A stretch of 41,511 nucleotides of DNA from Tepidimonas sp. UBA997 (GTDB taxonomy: Bacteria; Pseudomonadota; Gammaproteobacteria; Burkholderiales; Burkholderiaceae_C). The stretch is taken from NCBI GenBank assembly GCA_002291945.1, contig DBAZ01000039.1, positions 1 through 41,511 of the forward strand, read 5' to 3'. The first letter of the stretch is position 1; every line of letters begins with the position of its first letter. The position numbers were made by a program, and so were the translations under genes. This document shows, piece after piece, positions 1 to 7,741 of the stretch. The notes below the pieces were generated by a model that did no database searches, was not told where the DNA came from, and saw nothing but the letters and a program-made list of their open reading frames with translations.

Positions 1-474
1 TTGCCGACCGTGGTGCTGGATCGTTTGCAGGATCCGGGCAACGTCGGCTCGATTTTGCGCAGCGCCGCCGCCATGGGTTTTCAGCAAGTGGTGGCCCTCA
101 AGGGGACGGTGGCGATCTGGTCGCCCAAGGTCGTGCGTGCGGGCATGGGAGCGCACTTTGGCCTGCATCTGTGCGAAGGCGCAGCGATCGACGACATGCC
201 GCAGTTGGCGGTGCCGCTGCTGGCCACCAGTTCTCACCAAGGGCAATGGTTGCACCAGGCCCGACTGCCTTGGCCCTGTGCCTGGCTGCTCGGCCATGAA
301 GGGCAGGGCGTGGCCCAGCCCTTGCTGGCGCAGGCCGGGCATCGCATACGCATCGCGCAGCCCGGCGGCGAGGAATCGCTCAACGTCGCGGCGGCGGCGG
401 CGATTTGTCTGCATGCAAGCGCCCTCAGTGCCTCGAGTGCTCTGAACGCCCTAGCGCAGCCCGGCACCGGCTGA
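1..474 (+). CDS. TrmH/SpoU-family RNA 2'-O-methyltransferase, 3' part (5' end outside window)
   Basis: This is the C-terminal catalytic part of a SpoU-class (SPOUT, trefoil-knot) RNA ribose methyltransferase, which uses S-adenosylmethionine to methylate rRNA or tRNA. The three family motifs are visible: motif 1 LDRLQDPGNVGSILRSA near the left edge, motif 2 LLGHEGQGV, and motif 3 PGGEESLNVAAAAAICL. The frame is open to base 1. Family members are usually about 250 residues with an N-terminal substrate-binding domain, so roughly 100 residues are probably missing and base 1 should not be taken as the start. The stop lies about 120 bases before carA. The substrate (rRNA or tRNA position) cannot be told from this part. 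Confidence 0.9.
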   Translation: MPTVVLDRLQDPGNVGSILRSAAAMGFQQVVALKGTVAIWSPKVVRAGMGAHFGLHLCEGAAIDDMPQLAVPLLATSSHQGQWLHQARLPWPCAWLLGHEGQGVAQPLLAQAGHRIRIAQPGGEESLNVAAAAAICLHASALSASSALNALAQPGTG

Positions 475-489
475 GGGCCGGGCTATAAT
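461..489 (+). promoter_or_regulatory. Candidate carA promoter (-10 TATAAT)
   Basis: A perfect TATAAT lies at 484-489, just after the methyltransferase stop and about 107 bases before the preferred carA start. The matching -35 position (461-466, ccggca) is poor, so this rests on the -10 box and its placement. The leader downstream holds a small hairpin, GCTGG (522-526) with CCAGC (534-538). Confidence 0.45.
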
Positions 490-595
490 CAGCAGGTTTA
501 CCCTAAACTTACGCGCCTGCTGCTGGACTGGTGCCAGCCTGCTCCGAAATGCCTGCCGTTTCCGAGTCGGGTGCGTGCAAAAAATGGAGTGTTCC

Positions 596-1765
596 GTGTT
601 TTCCGTCCCAGCAAAAGCCATCCTCGCTCTCGCAGACGGCACGGTCTTTAGCGGTGTTTCCATCGGTGCCACGGGTCAGACCGTGGGTGAGGTGGTCTTC
701 AACACCGCCATCACCGGTTATCAGGAAATCCTCACCGACCCGAGCTACCGCCAGCAGATCGTGACGCTCACGTATCCGCACATCGGCAACTACGGCATCA
801 ACGAGGAAGACGTGGAGGCCGATGCCGTCCACGCCGCTGGCCTGATCATCAAAGACCTGCCCCTGCTTGCTTCCAACTTCCGCTCCCAGTTGACGCTGAG
901 TGCCTACCTGCAACGCGAAGGCACGGTCGCGATTGCCGGCATCGACACGCGCCAGCTCACCCGCATCCTGCGCGAAAAAGGTGCGCAGAACGGTGCCATC
1001 ATCGGTTTGGCCCAAGGCCAGCCTGTCACCGACGAGATCAAGGCGCGGGCGCTTGCCGCAGCACAAGCGGCCCCCAGTATGGCCGGGCAAGACCTGGCCC
1101 GGGTGGTGAGTACCCGGCAGGCTTACGTCTGGACCCAGACCGAATGGCAACTGGCCCGCGCAGACGGCAGGCCCGGCTATGGCGAGTTGGGCACCCCGCG
1201 TTTTCATGTGGTGGCCTACGACTTCGGTGTGAAGAAAAACATCCTGCGCATGTTGGCCGAGCGCGGCTGCAAGGTCACGGTGGTGCCCGCGCAAACCCCC
1301 GCTGCCGAGGTGCTCGAGCACCAGCCGGACGGCATCTTCCTGTCCAACGGCCCGGGCGACCCGCAGCCCTGCGATTACGCGATAGCGGCGGCCAGGGAAC
1401 TCATCGAGACCGGTCTGCCGGTGTTCGGTATCTGCTTGGGCCACCAGATCATGGCGCTGGCCAGTGGTGCCCAGACCTTCAAGATGGCGCATGGCCACCA
1501 CGGTGCCAACCACCCGGTCAAAGACCTCGATAACGGCCGCGTCAGCATCACCAGCCAGAACCACGGCTTTGCGGTGGACATGGCGACGCTGCCCGCCCAC
1601 CTGCGTGCCACCCACGTCAGCCTGTTCGACGGCACCTTGCAAGGCCTGGAGCGCACCGACCGGCCCGCTTTCTGCTTCCAGGGCCACCCCGAGGCTTCGC
1701 CCGGCCCGCACGACATCGCCTACCTGTTCGACCGCTTCATCCAGATGATGGAGGCCCAAGGTTGA
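596..1765 (+). CDS. carA: Carbamoyl-phosphate synthase, small (glutaminase) subunit
   Basis: CarA hydrolyses glutamine and channels ammonia to CarB, making carbamoyl phosphate for arginine and pyrimidine synthesis in the cytoplasm. The N-terminal CPSase small-chain domain begins AILALADGTVFSG. The C-terminal class I glutamine amidotransferase domain shows LSNGPGDP, the nucleophile loop FGICLGHQIMALA (Cys in GICLG) and HPEASPGPHD with the catalytic His-Glu. The start is ambiguous. GTG at 596 is preferred because TGGAG at 585-589 sits six bases upstream, giving 389 residues against about 382 in E. coli. An in-frame ATG at 584 and GTG at 575 are alternatives. carB follows after 96 bases, clearly as one operon. 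Confidence 0.96.
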   Translation: MFSVPAKAILALADGTVFSGVSIGATGQTVGEVVFNTAITGYQEILTDPSYRQQIVTLTYPHIGNYGINEEDVEADAVHAAGLIIKDLPLLASNFRSQLTLSAYLQREGTVAIAGIDTRQLTRILREKGAQNGAIIGLAQGQPVTDEIKARALAAAQAAPSMAGQDLARVVSTRQAYVWTQTEWQLARADGRPGYGELGTPRFHVVAYDFGVKKNILRMLAERGCKVTVVPAQTPAAEVLEHQPDGIFLSNGPGDPQPCDYAIAAARELIETGLPVFGICLGHQIMALASGAQTFKMAHGHHGANHPVKDLDNGRVSITSQNHGFAVDMATLPAHLRATHVSLFDGTLQGLERTDRPAFCFQGHPEASPGPHDIAYLFDRFIQMMEAQG

Positions 1766-1799
1766 TGCACCCCCACGTTCACGGCTGCGCCGTTTCATT

Positions 1800-1843
1800 G
1801 CCCCAACCGATCCGAGTGATTGGGGCCTTCGCTCCCTTGGAGC
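1800..1843 (+). other. Two consecutive stem-loops in the carA-carB gap
   Basis: GCCCCAA (1800-1806) pairs with TTGGGGC (1820-1826) across a 13-base loop. Immediately after, GCTCC (1831-1835) pairs with GGAGC (1839-1843) across a three-base loop. There is no T-run, so this is not a usual intrinsic terminator. It may affect mRNA processing or carB translation, but that is inference. Confidence 0.5.
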
Positions 1844-1861
1844 GGTTCTGCGAGAGCGAAT

Positions 1862-4800
1862 ATGCCCAAGCGCACTGACATCAAGAGCATCCTCATCATC
1901 GGCGCTGGCCCGATCGTCATCGGTCAGGCCTGCGAGTTCGACTACTCCGGCGTGCAGGCCTGCAAGGCCTTGCGCGAGGAGGGCTACCGGGTCATCCTGA
2001 TCAACAGCAACCCTGCCACCATCATGACCGACCCGGCCACGGCCGACGTCACCTACATCGAGCCCATCACCTGGCAGACGGTCGAGAAGATCATGGCCAA
2101 GGAGCGCCCGGACGCCATCCTGCCCACCATGGGCGGCCAGACCGCGCTCAACTGCGCACTCGACCTGTGGCGCCACGGCGTGCTGGCCAAGTACGGCTGC
2201 GAACTCATCGGTGCCACGCCCGAAGCCATCGACAAGGCCGAAGACCGCCTGAAGTTCAAGGACGCGATGACCCGCATCGGCCTCGGTTCGGCGCGTTCCG
2301 GCATTGCGCACAGCATGGAGCAAGCCTGGGCGGTGCAAAAGACGGTCGGTTTCCCGACCGTGATCCGCCCCAGCTTCACCTTGGGCGGCACCGGCGGCGG
2401 CATCGCCTACAACCCGGAAGAGTTCGAGACCATCTGCAAGCGCGGCCTGGAAGCCTCGCCGACCAACGAACTGCTGATCGAAGAATCGCTGCTGGGCTGG
2501 AAAGAGTACGAGATGGAAGTGGTGCGCGACAAGGCGGACAACTGCATCATCGTCTGCTCGATCGAGAACCTCGACCCGATGGGCGTGCATACCGGCGACT
2601 CGATCACCGTGGCCCCGGCGCAGACGCTGACCGACAAGGAATACCAGATCATGCGCAACGCCAGCCTGGCGGTGCTGCGCGAGATCGGTGTCGATACCGG
2701 CGGCTCCAACGTGCAGTTTTCGGTCAATCCGAAGGACGGTCGCATGATCGTCATCGAGATGAACCCGCGTGTGTCGCGCTCCTCGGCGCTGGCCTCCAAG
2801 GCCACCGGCTTCCCGATTGCCAAGGTGGCGGCCAAGCTGGCCGTGGGCTACACGCTCGACGAGCTGAAGAACGAGATCACCGGTGGGGCCACCCCGGCCT
2901 CGTTCGAGCCCTCGATCGACTACGTGGTGACCAAAATCCCGCGCTTCGCCTTCGAGAAATTTCCCACCGCCGACAGCCGCCTGACGACGCAGATGAAAAG
3001 CGTGGGTGAGGTGATGGCGATGGGCCGCACCTTCCAGGAAAGCTTCCAGAAGGCCCTGCGCGGGCTGGAAGTCGGCGTCGATGGCATGAACGAAAAAACC
3101 CAGGATCGTGAAATCCTGGAGCGCGAGCTCGGCGAGCCCGGCCCGGAGCGCATCTGGTACGTGGGCGATGCCTTCGCCGCTGGCTGGTCGCTCGACGAGG
3201 TGCATCAGTTCACCAAGATCGACCCCTGGTTTCTGGTGCAGATCGAAGAGATCGTCAAGATCGAACTCGAACTGGACAAGCTGACCGCTGACAAAGGCGA
3301 GGGTGCACTGGCCTGTTTGAGTGCCGACACCCTGCGCACCCTCAAGCAAAAAGGCTTCAGCGACCGTCGCTTGGCCAAGCTGCTCAAAACCACCGAAAAA
3401 TCTGTTCGGGACGCCCGCCGAACGCTTGGCGTGCGCCCCGTCTATAAGCGCGTGGACACCTGCGCCGCCGAATTCGCCACCAACACCGCCTACATGTACT
3501 CGACCTACGAGGACGAGTGCGAGGCCCAGCCTTCCGAGCGCCAGAAGATCATGGTGCTCGGCGGTGGCCCGAACCGCATCGGCCAGGGCATCGAATTCGA
3601 CTACTGCTGCGTACACGCCGCACTCGCCCTGCGCGAGGACGGCTACGAGACCATCATGGTCAACTGCAACCCGGAAACCGTCTCGACCGACTACGACACC
3701 TCGGACCGCCTGTACTTCGAGCCGCTGACGCTGGAGGACGTGCTGGAAATCGTCGATAAGGAAAAACCGCTGGGCGTGATCGTGCAGTACGGCGGCCAGA
3801 CCCCGCTCAAGCTGGCGCTGGGCCTCGAAGCCAATGGCGTGCCCATCATCGGCACCACGCCCGACATGATCGACGCCGCCGAAGACCGCGAGCGCTTCCA
3901 GAAGCTGCTGCACGAGCTAGGCCTGCGCCAGCCGCCCAACGCCACCGCCCGCACCGAAACCGAGGCCATGAACAAGGCCGCCGAGCTGGGCTACCCGCTG
4001 GTGGTGCGCCCGAGCTACGTGCTGGGTGGCCGCGCCATGGAAATCGTCCACGAGCCGCGCGACCTGGAGCGCTACATGCGCGAAGCGGTGAAGGTGAGCA
4101 ACGACTCGCCGGTGCTGCTCGATCGGTTCCTGAGTGATGCCATCGAGTGCGACGTCGATTGCATCCGCGACACCTCGGGCCAGGTGCTGATCGGCGGCGT
4201 GATGGAGCACATCGAGCAAGCCGGTGTGCATTCGGGCGATTCGGCCTGTTCGCTGCCGCCGTATTACCTCGGCCAGGCCACCGTCGATGAGATCAAGCGC
4301 CAGACCTCCGCCATGGCCCATGCGCTCAACGTGGTCGGCCTGATGAACGTGCAGTTCGCCATCCAGGAAGCCGATGAGGGCGGCGTCAAGAAAGACGTGA
4401 TTTTCGTGCTGGAAGTCAACCCGCGCGCTTCGCGCACGGTGCCGTTTGTCTCCAAGGCCACGGGTATTCAGTTGGCCAAGGTGGCGGCGCGCTGCATGGC
4501 GGGCCGCACGCTGGTGCAGCAGGGCATCACCCAAGAGGTGACGCCGCCGTACTTCAGCGTCAAGGAGGCGGTGTTCCCGTTCGTCAAGTTCCCCGGTGTG
4601 GACACCATACTCGGCCCCGAGATGAAGTCCACCGGCGAGGTGATGGGCGTGGGCAAGACCTTTGGCGCAGCGTTTGTGAAATCGCAACTCGGTGCAGGCA
4701 CCAAACTCCCGCGCCCGACGGATGCGGTCAACAAGGTGTTCCTCTCGGTCAAATCGTCCGACAAAGGGCGTGCCGTGCTGGTGGCCCGTGAACTGCACGA

Positions 4801-5131
4801 CATGGGCTTCGTGCTGGTGGCCACACGCGGTACGGCGGCGGCGATCGAGGCCGCCGGTGTGCCGTGTGCCGTGGTCAACAAGGTGGCCGAAGGTCGCCCC
4901 AACATCGTGGACATGGTCAAGAACGGCGAGATCGCGCTGGTCATCAACACGGTAGAGGAGCGCCGCAACGCGATTGCCGATTCGCGCTACATCCGCACCT
5001 CGGCCCTGCTCAACCGCGTGACCACCTTCACCACCATTTCCGGCGCTGAAGCGGCGGTCGAAGGCATGAAGAGCCTCGACAGCCTGGGCGTCATTTCTGT
5101 GCAAGAGATGCATGCCGAACTGCTGGCCTGA
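1862..5131 (+). CDS. carB: Carbamoyl-phosphate synthase, large (synthetase) subunit
   Basis: CarB uses bicarbonate, two ATP and CarA-derived ammonia to build carbamoyl phosphate. The protein has 1089 residues (about 1073 in E. coli) and the expected duplicated architecture. The first half starts with GAGPIVIGQACEFDYSG (about 14-30) and an ATP-grasp domain. The second begins with GGGPNRIGQGIEFDYCC (about 566-582) and a second ATP-grasp. The C-terminal MGS-like allosteric domain (about 955-1089) contains ATRGTAAAIEAAGV. The ATG at 1862 (MPKRTDIKSILIIGAGP) matches the family N-terminus; an upstream in-frame start at 1820 would add an unconserved 14-residue leader that overlaps the stem-loops. 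greA follows after 118 bases. Confidence 0.98.
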   Translation: MPKRTDIKSILIIGAGPIVIGQACEFDYSGVQACKALREEGYRVILINSNPATIMTDPATADVTYIEPITWQTVEKIMAKERPDAILPTMGGQTALNCALDLWRHGVLAKYGCELIGATPEAIDKAEDRLKFKDAMTRIGLGSARSGIAHSMEQAWAVQKTVGFPTVIRPSFTLGGTGGGIAYNPEEFETICKRGLEASPTNELLIEESLLGWKEYEMEVVRDKADNCIIVCSIENLDPMGVHTGDSITVAPAQTLTDKEYQIMRNASLAVLREIGVDTGGSNVQFSVNPKDGRMIVIEMNPRVSRSSALASKATGFPIAKVAAKLAVGYTLDELKNEITGGATPASFEPSIDYVVTKIPRFAFEKFPTADSRLTTQMKSVGEVMAMGRTFQESFQKALRGLEVGVDGMNEKTQDREILERELGEPGPERIWYVGDAFAAGWSLDEVHQFTKIDPWFLVQIEEIVKIELELDKLTADKGEGALACLSADTLRTLKQKGFSDRRLAKLLKTTEKSVRDARRTLGVRPVYKRVDTCAAEFATNTAYMYSTYEDECEAQPSERQKIMVLGGGPNRIGQGIEFDYCCVHAALALREDGYETIMVNCNPETVSTDYDTSDRLYFEPLTLEDVLEIVDKEKPLGVIVQYGGQTPLKLALGLEANGVPIIGTTPDMIDAAEDRERFQKLLHELGLRQPPNATARTETEAMNKAAELGYPLVVRPSYVLGGRAMEIVHEPRDLERYMREAVKVSNDSPVLLDRFLSDAIECDVDCIRDTSGQVLIGGVMEHIEQAGVHSGDSACSLPPYYLGQATVDEIKRQTSAMAHALNVVGLMNVQFAIQEADEGGVKKDVIFVLEVNPRASRTVPFVSKATGIQLAKVAARCMAGRTLVQQGITQEVTPPYFSVKEAVFPFVKFPGVDTILGPEMKSTGEVMGVGKTFGAAFVKSQLGAGTKLPRPTDAVNKVFLSVKSSDKGRAVLVARELHDMGFVLVATRGTAAAIEAAGVPCAVVNKVAEGRPNIVDMVKNGEIALVINTVEERRNAIADSRYIRTSALLNRVTTFTTISGAEAAVEGMKSLDSLGVISVQEMHAELLA

Positions 5132-5204
5132 GTCATTCGGGCTTACCCGAGGGTGCAGGGATCCCTGTGGCCCTTGCGCTTCGGGCATAATCTGACCAAC
5201 GACA

Positions 5205-5237
5205 CCGCCGATTGGGAACGATCGGCGGTTTCCTTTT
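5205..5237 (+). terminator. Terminator-like hairpin in the greA leader
   Basis: CCGCCGAT (5205-5212) and ATCGGCGG (5221-5228) form a perfect eight-base-pair GC-rich stem with an eight-base loop, followed directly by TTTCCTTTT. The hairpin ends about nine bases before the greA ribosome-binding site (GGAG 5238-5241). It could end carB transcripts or attenuate greA. A weak -10-like CATAAT lies upstream at 5186-5191, which would make the hairpin part of a greA leader. Confidence 0.55.
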
Positions 5238-5249
5238 GGAGAAAGACCC

Positions 5250-5726
5250 ATGCCGACCATACCCGTGACCAAGCGCGGTGCCGACCAGCTCAAGGAGGAG
5301 TTGCACCGCCTCAAAACCATCGATCGCCCAGCCGTCATCACGGCCATCGCCGAAGCTCGTGCTCAGGGTGACTTGAGCGAAAACGCCGACTACGATGCCG
5401 CCAAGGAGCGGCAGGGCTTCATCGAAGGGCGTATTGCTGAAATTGAAGGCAAATTGTCGATGGCCCAGATCATCGACCCGGCGGCTGTCGATGGGGGCGG
5501 GAAGGTGGTGTTCGGTGCCACGGTGGAACTGGAAGAAGAGACCACCGGCGAACCCGTCGCTTACCAGATCGTGGGCGAAGACGAAGCCGACCTGAAGAAA
5601 GGCCTGATCAACATTTCGAGCCCCATTGCGCGCGCATTGATCGGCAAGGAAGAAGGCGACGTGGCCGAGGTGCAGGCGCCCGGCGGTGTCAAGCGATTCG
5701 AAGTCGTGGCCGTTCGCTACGAGTGA
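5250..5726 (+). CDS. greA: Transcription elongation factor GreA
   Basis: GreA binds the secondary channel of RNA polymerase and stimulates cleavage of backtracked transcripts. The 158-residue protein is the family's usual size. It has the N-terminal coiled coil with the conserved tip GDLSENADYDAAKERQGF, in which Asp41 and Glu44 match the acidic tip residues known to be needed for cleavage, and a C-terminal FKBP-like domain ending VKRFEVVAVRYE. The start ATG is preceded by GGAG at eight bases. The carB-greA order is familiar from betaproteobacteria. The leader carries a terminator-like hairpin (5205-5237) that may control expression. Confidence 0.97.
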   Translation: MPTIPVTKRGADQLKEELHRLKTIDRPAVITAIAEARAQGDLSENADYDAAKERQGFIEGRIAEIEGKLSMAQIIDPAAVDGGGKVVFGATVELEEETTGEPVAYQIVGEDEADLKKGLINISSPIARALIGKEEGDVAEVQAPGGVKRFEVVAVRYE

Positions 5727-5733
5727 TGCCCCA

Positions 5734-6192
5734 ATGCAGTCGTTTCTGGAGCGCTGGCCCCTGCTGCTCGCTGCGCTGTGGTGGGGCGGCTTGACCGCCT
5801 TGAGTTTCGTGGCCGTGCCGATGGCCTTTGCCGTGCTCGGCAACCCGGCTCTGGCCGGCCCCTATGCTGCCAAGCTGTTTCAGGTGCAGGCCTGGGCGAG
5901 TGTCGCGATTGCGTTGCTCATCCTGCTGTGGGGCCGCTTGCAGCGCCTGCAGTCCGCTGAAGTGACGGCCCGCTGGGTGTTGTTGCCGTGGCTGCTGCTG
6001 GCGGCACTCGCGGCCCTGGTGCAGGAGCATGGCGTGGCAGAACGCATCCTGACGGCACGCAGCATGGGTGCCGATCTGCGTTTCTGGCACACCCTGGGCA
6101 GCGCCCTTGTGGTGCTGCAATGGCTGTGCGCTTGGCGCGTGCTGTGGTGGTTTGCCCAGCGTGCGCAGACGCCAGCGCTTGCCCAGGATTAA
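5734..6192 (+). CDS. DUF4149-type small integral membrane protein
   Basis: A 152-residue hydrophobic protein of unknown function, starting seven bases after the greA stop and so probably co-transcribed with it. Four membrane segments can be read: about 9-34 (LLLAALWWGGLTALSFVAVP), 50-68, 83-102 (WVLLPWLLLAALAALV), and a C-terminal one including LGSALVVLQWLCAWRVLWWF. The WWGGLTALSFVAVPMAF opening resembles the DUF4149 family often found after greA in betaproteobacteria; family assignment is from memory of that pattern. The ATG at 5734 (MQSFLERWP) is preferred over an upstream start inside greA. Its stop overlaps the convergent folD stop in the shared bases TTAA (6189-6192). Confidence 0.8.
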   Translation: MQSFLERWPLLLAALWWGGLTALSFVAVPMAFAVLGNPALAGPYAAKLFQVQAWASVAIALLILLWGRLQRLQSAEVTARWVLLPWLLLAALAALVQEHGVAERILTARSMGADLRFWHTLGSALVVLQWLCAWRVLWWFAQRAQTPALAQD

Positions 6193-7052
6193 GCGGATCG
6201 CCCGCCTAGCAGTCGCTCAGCTGACTCCAGGGTGTTGACCAGCAGCATGGTGATGGTCATCGGGCCGACGCCGCCCGGCACCGGGGTGAGGTAGCCCGCC
6301 ACCGCTTTGACGCCGTCGAAATCCACGTCCCCGCAGAGTTTGCCGGCTTCGTTGCGGTTCATGCCCACGTCGAGTACCACCGCACCGGGCTTGACCATGT
6401 CGGCGGTCAGCACCTTGCGCTTGCCCACGGCGGCCACGATCACATCGGCTTGCAAGGTCAGGGCCTTGAGGTCTGCGGTGCGCGAGTGGCAGATGGTGAC
6501 GGTGGCGTCCTGCTGCAGCAGCAGCATGGCCATGGGTTTGCCCACGATATTGCTGCGACCAATCACCACCGCATGTTTGCCGCGCAACGGGTAGCCGATG
6601 CTCTCGAGCATTTTCATGCAGCCATAGGGCGTGCAGGGCCAGAAACCGGCCTGGCCGACCATCAGCGCTCCGGCGCTGGCGACGTGGAAGCCGTCCACAT
6701 CCTTGGCCGGGCTGATGGTTTCAATCACCTTCTGCGCGTCGATGTGGGGCGGCAAGGGCAGTTGCACCAGAATGCCGTGGATGGCTGGGTCGTGGTTCAG
6801 GGCTTGGACGCGGGCCAGCAATGCCGCTTCGCTCAGGCTGGCGGCGTAGGTTTCCAGCACCGAGTGCATGCCGACTTCTGCGCACGCCTTGACCTTGTTG
6901 CGCACATACACCTGGCTGGCCGGGTTCTCGCCGACCAGAATCACCGCCAAGCCGGGGGTGCTGCCCTGCTGCTTGAGCGTCTGCACGCGCTGGGTCAGTT
7001 CGGCGCGAAGCTGGCGGGAAAGGGCGTTGCCGTCGATCAGTTGGGCGGTCAT
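6189..7052 (-). CDS. folD: Bifunctional methylenetetrahydrofolate dehydrogenase / methenyltetrahydrofolate cyclohydrolase
   Basis: FolD interconverts 5,10-methylene-, methenyl- and 10-formyl-tetrahydrofolate with NADP, supplying one-carbon units for purine and formyl-methionine synthesis. The protein is 287 residues, the usual size. It shows the FolD signatures YVRNKVKACAEVGM (catalytic Lys in the YxxxK pattern), GILVQLPLPPHI, CTPYGCMKML and the Rossmann segment VIGRSNIVGKPMAMLL, ending with PVPGGVGPMTITMLL. It lies 13 bases after the response-regulator gene on the same strand, so it may be transcribed with the two-component pair although no functional link is evident. Confidence 0.97.
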   Translation of the reverse strand: MTAQLIDGNALSRQLRAELTQRVQTLKQQGSTPGLAVILVGENPASQVYVRNKVKACAEVGMHSVLETYAASLSEAALLARVQALNHDPAIHGILVQLPLPPHIDAQKVIETISPAKDVDGFHVASAGALMVGQAGFWPCTPYGCMKMLESIGYPLRGKHAVVIGRSNIVGKPMAMLLLQQDATVTICHSRTADLKALTLQADVIVAAVGKRKVLTADMVKPGAVVLDVGMNRNEAGKLCGDVDFDGVKAVAGYLTPVPGGVGPMTITMLLVNTLESAERLLGGRSA

Positions 7053-7065
7053 GAGGGTGCAGGCG

Positions 7066-7692
7066 TCAGACTTTGGCGGTGGTGGTGGAGAGGGCGATTT
7101 TCAGCAGGTCGGCGACGGTGTTGGCACCCAGCTTCTCCATGATGTTGGCGCGGTGGGCTTCGACCGTCTTGATGCTGATGCCGAGGTCGTCGGCGATCTG
7201 CTTGTTGAGCCGCCCCGCCACGATCCGCTCCAGCACTTGCGACTCGCGCGTCGTCAGTTTGCCGAGCAGGGCGTCGCGGTTGGCGGCCTGCTGGTGTTCG
7301 CTGAACTGTTCGCGGGCGGCTTCGAGCATCCGTTCGACCAGTTGCAGCAGTTGCGCTTCGTTGAAGGGCTTCTGGATGAAGTCGAGTGCGCCCTTTTTCA
7401 TGGACGCCACGGCCATCGGCACGTCACCATGACCGGTGATGAAGACGATCGGCAACGGTGAATGCCGCTCGATCAGCCGATCCTGCAATTCCATCCCGCT
7501 CATGCCGCTCATGCGGATGTCGGCAATCAGGCAGGCGACTTCACGCGGATCGTATCGGCTGATGAATGCTTCGGCCGACTCGAAGCATCGAACCCGGTAG
7601 TCTTGGCCTTCCAGCAGCCATTGCAGGGAATCACGAACGGCTTCATCGTCGTCAACGACATAGACCGTGCCACGCTTCGGAATCAGGCTCAT
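7066..7692 (-). CDS. FixJ/LuxR-type two-component response regulator
   Basis: A 208-residue DNA-binding response regulator. The receiver domain (about 8-120) has the acidic pocket VVDDDEAV, the phosphorylation site Asp58 in LIADIRMSG, the conserved Thr in FITGHGDVPMAV and Lys in FIQKPFNE. The C-terminal LuxR helix-turn-helix (about 145-200) reads LTTRESQVLERIVAGRLNKQ and ISIKTVEAHRANIMEKLG. This is the FixJ/TtrR/DctR class, usually activators of sigma-70 promoters. It starts 49 bases after the kinase gene (7742-10243) and is almost certainly its partner. Given the divergent aceE operon, control of pyruvate dehydrogenase is a reasonable but unproven guess. Confidence 0.93.
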   Translation of the reverse strand: MSLIPKRGTVYVVDDDEAVRDSLQWLLEGQDYRVRCFESAEAFISRYDPREVACLIADIRMSGMSGMELQDRLIERHSPLPIVFITGHGDVPMAVASMKKGALDFIQKPFNEAQLLQLVERMLEAAREQFSEHQQAANRDALLGKLTTRESQVLERIVAGRLNKQIADDLGISIKTVEAHRANIMEKLGANTVADLLKIALSTTTAKV

Positions 7693-7741
7693 CTCGCTCT
7701 TTCTGGTTGTGCGCTGTCTGCGCCGGGCAGGCTCAGGGTAG

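Noticed and set aside
491..543. Alternative pairing of AGCAGG (491-496) with CCTGCT at 516-521 or 538-543, as a carA attenuator.
   Set aside because: If TATAAT at 484-489 is the -10 box, transcription starts near 496 and AGCAGG would not be in the RNA. No T-run follows either.
509..3913. A 1134-codon open frame antisense to carA and carB.
   Set aside because: It mirrors the codon pattern of strongly conserved genes in GC-rich DNA. Its translation is rich in His, Arg, Gly and Val with no recognisable domain.
3917..5347. A 476-codon antisense frame across carB and greA.
   Set aside because: Same third-position GC effect; the sense-strand genes are certain and the antisense protein has no motif.
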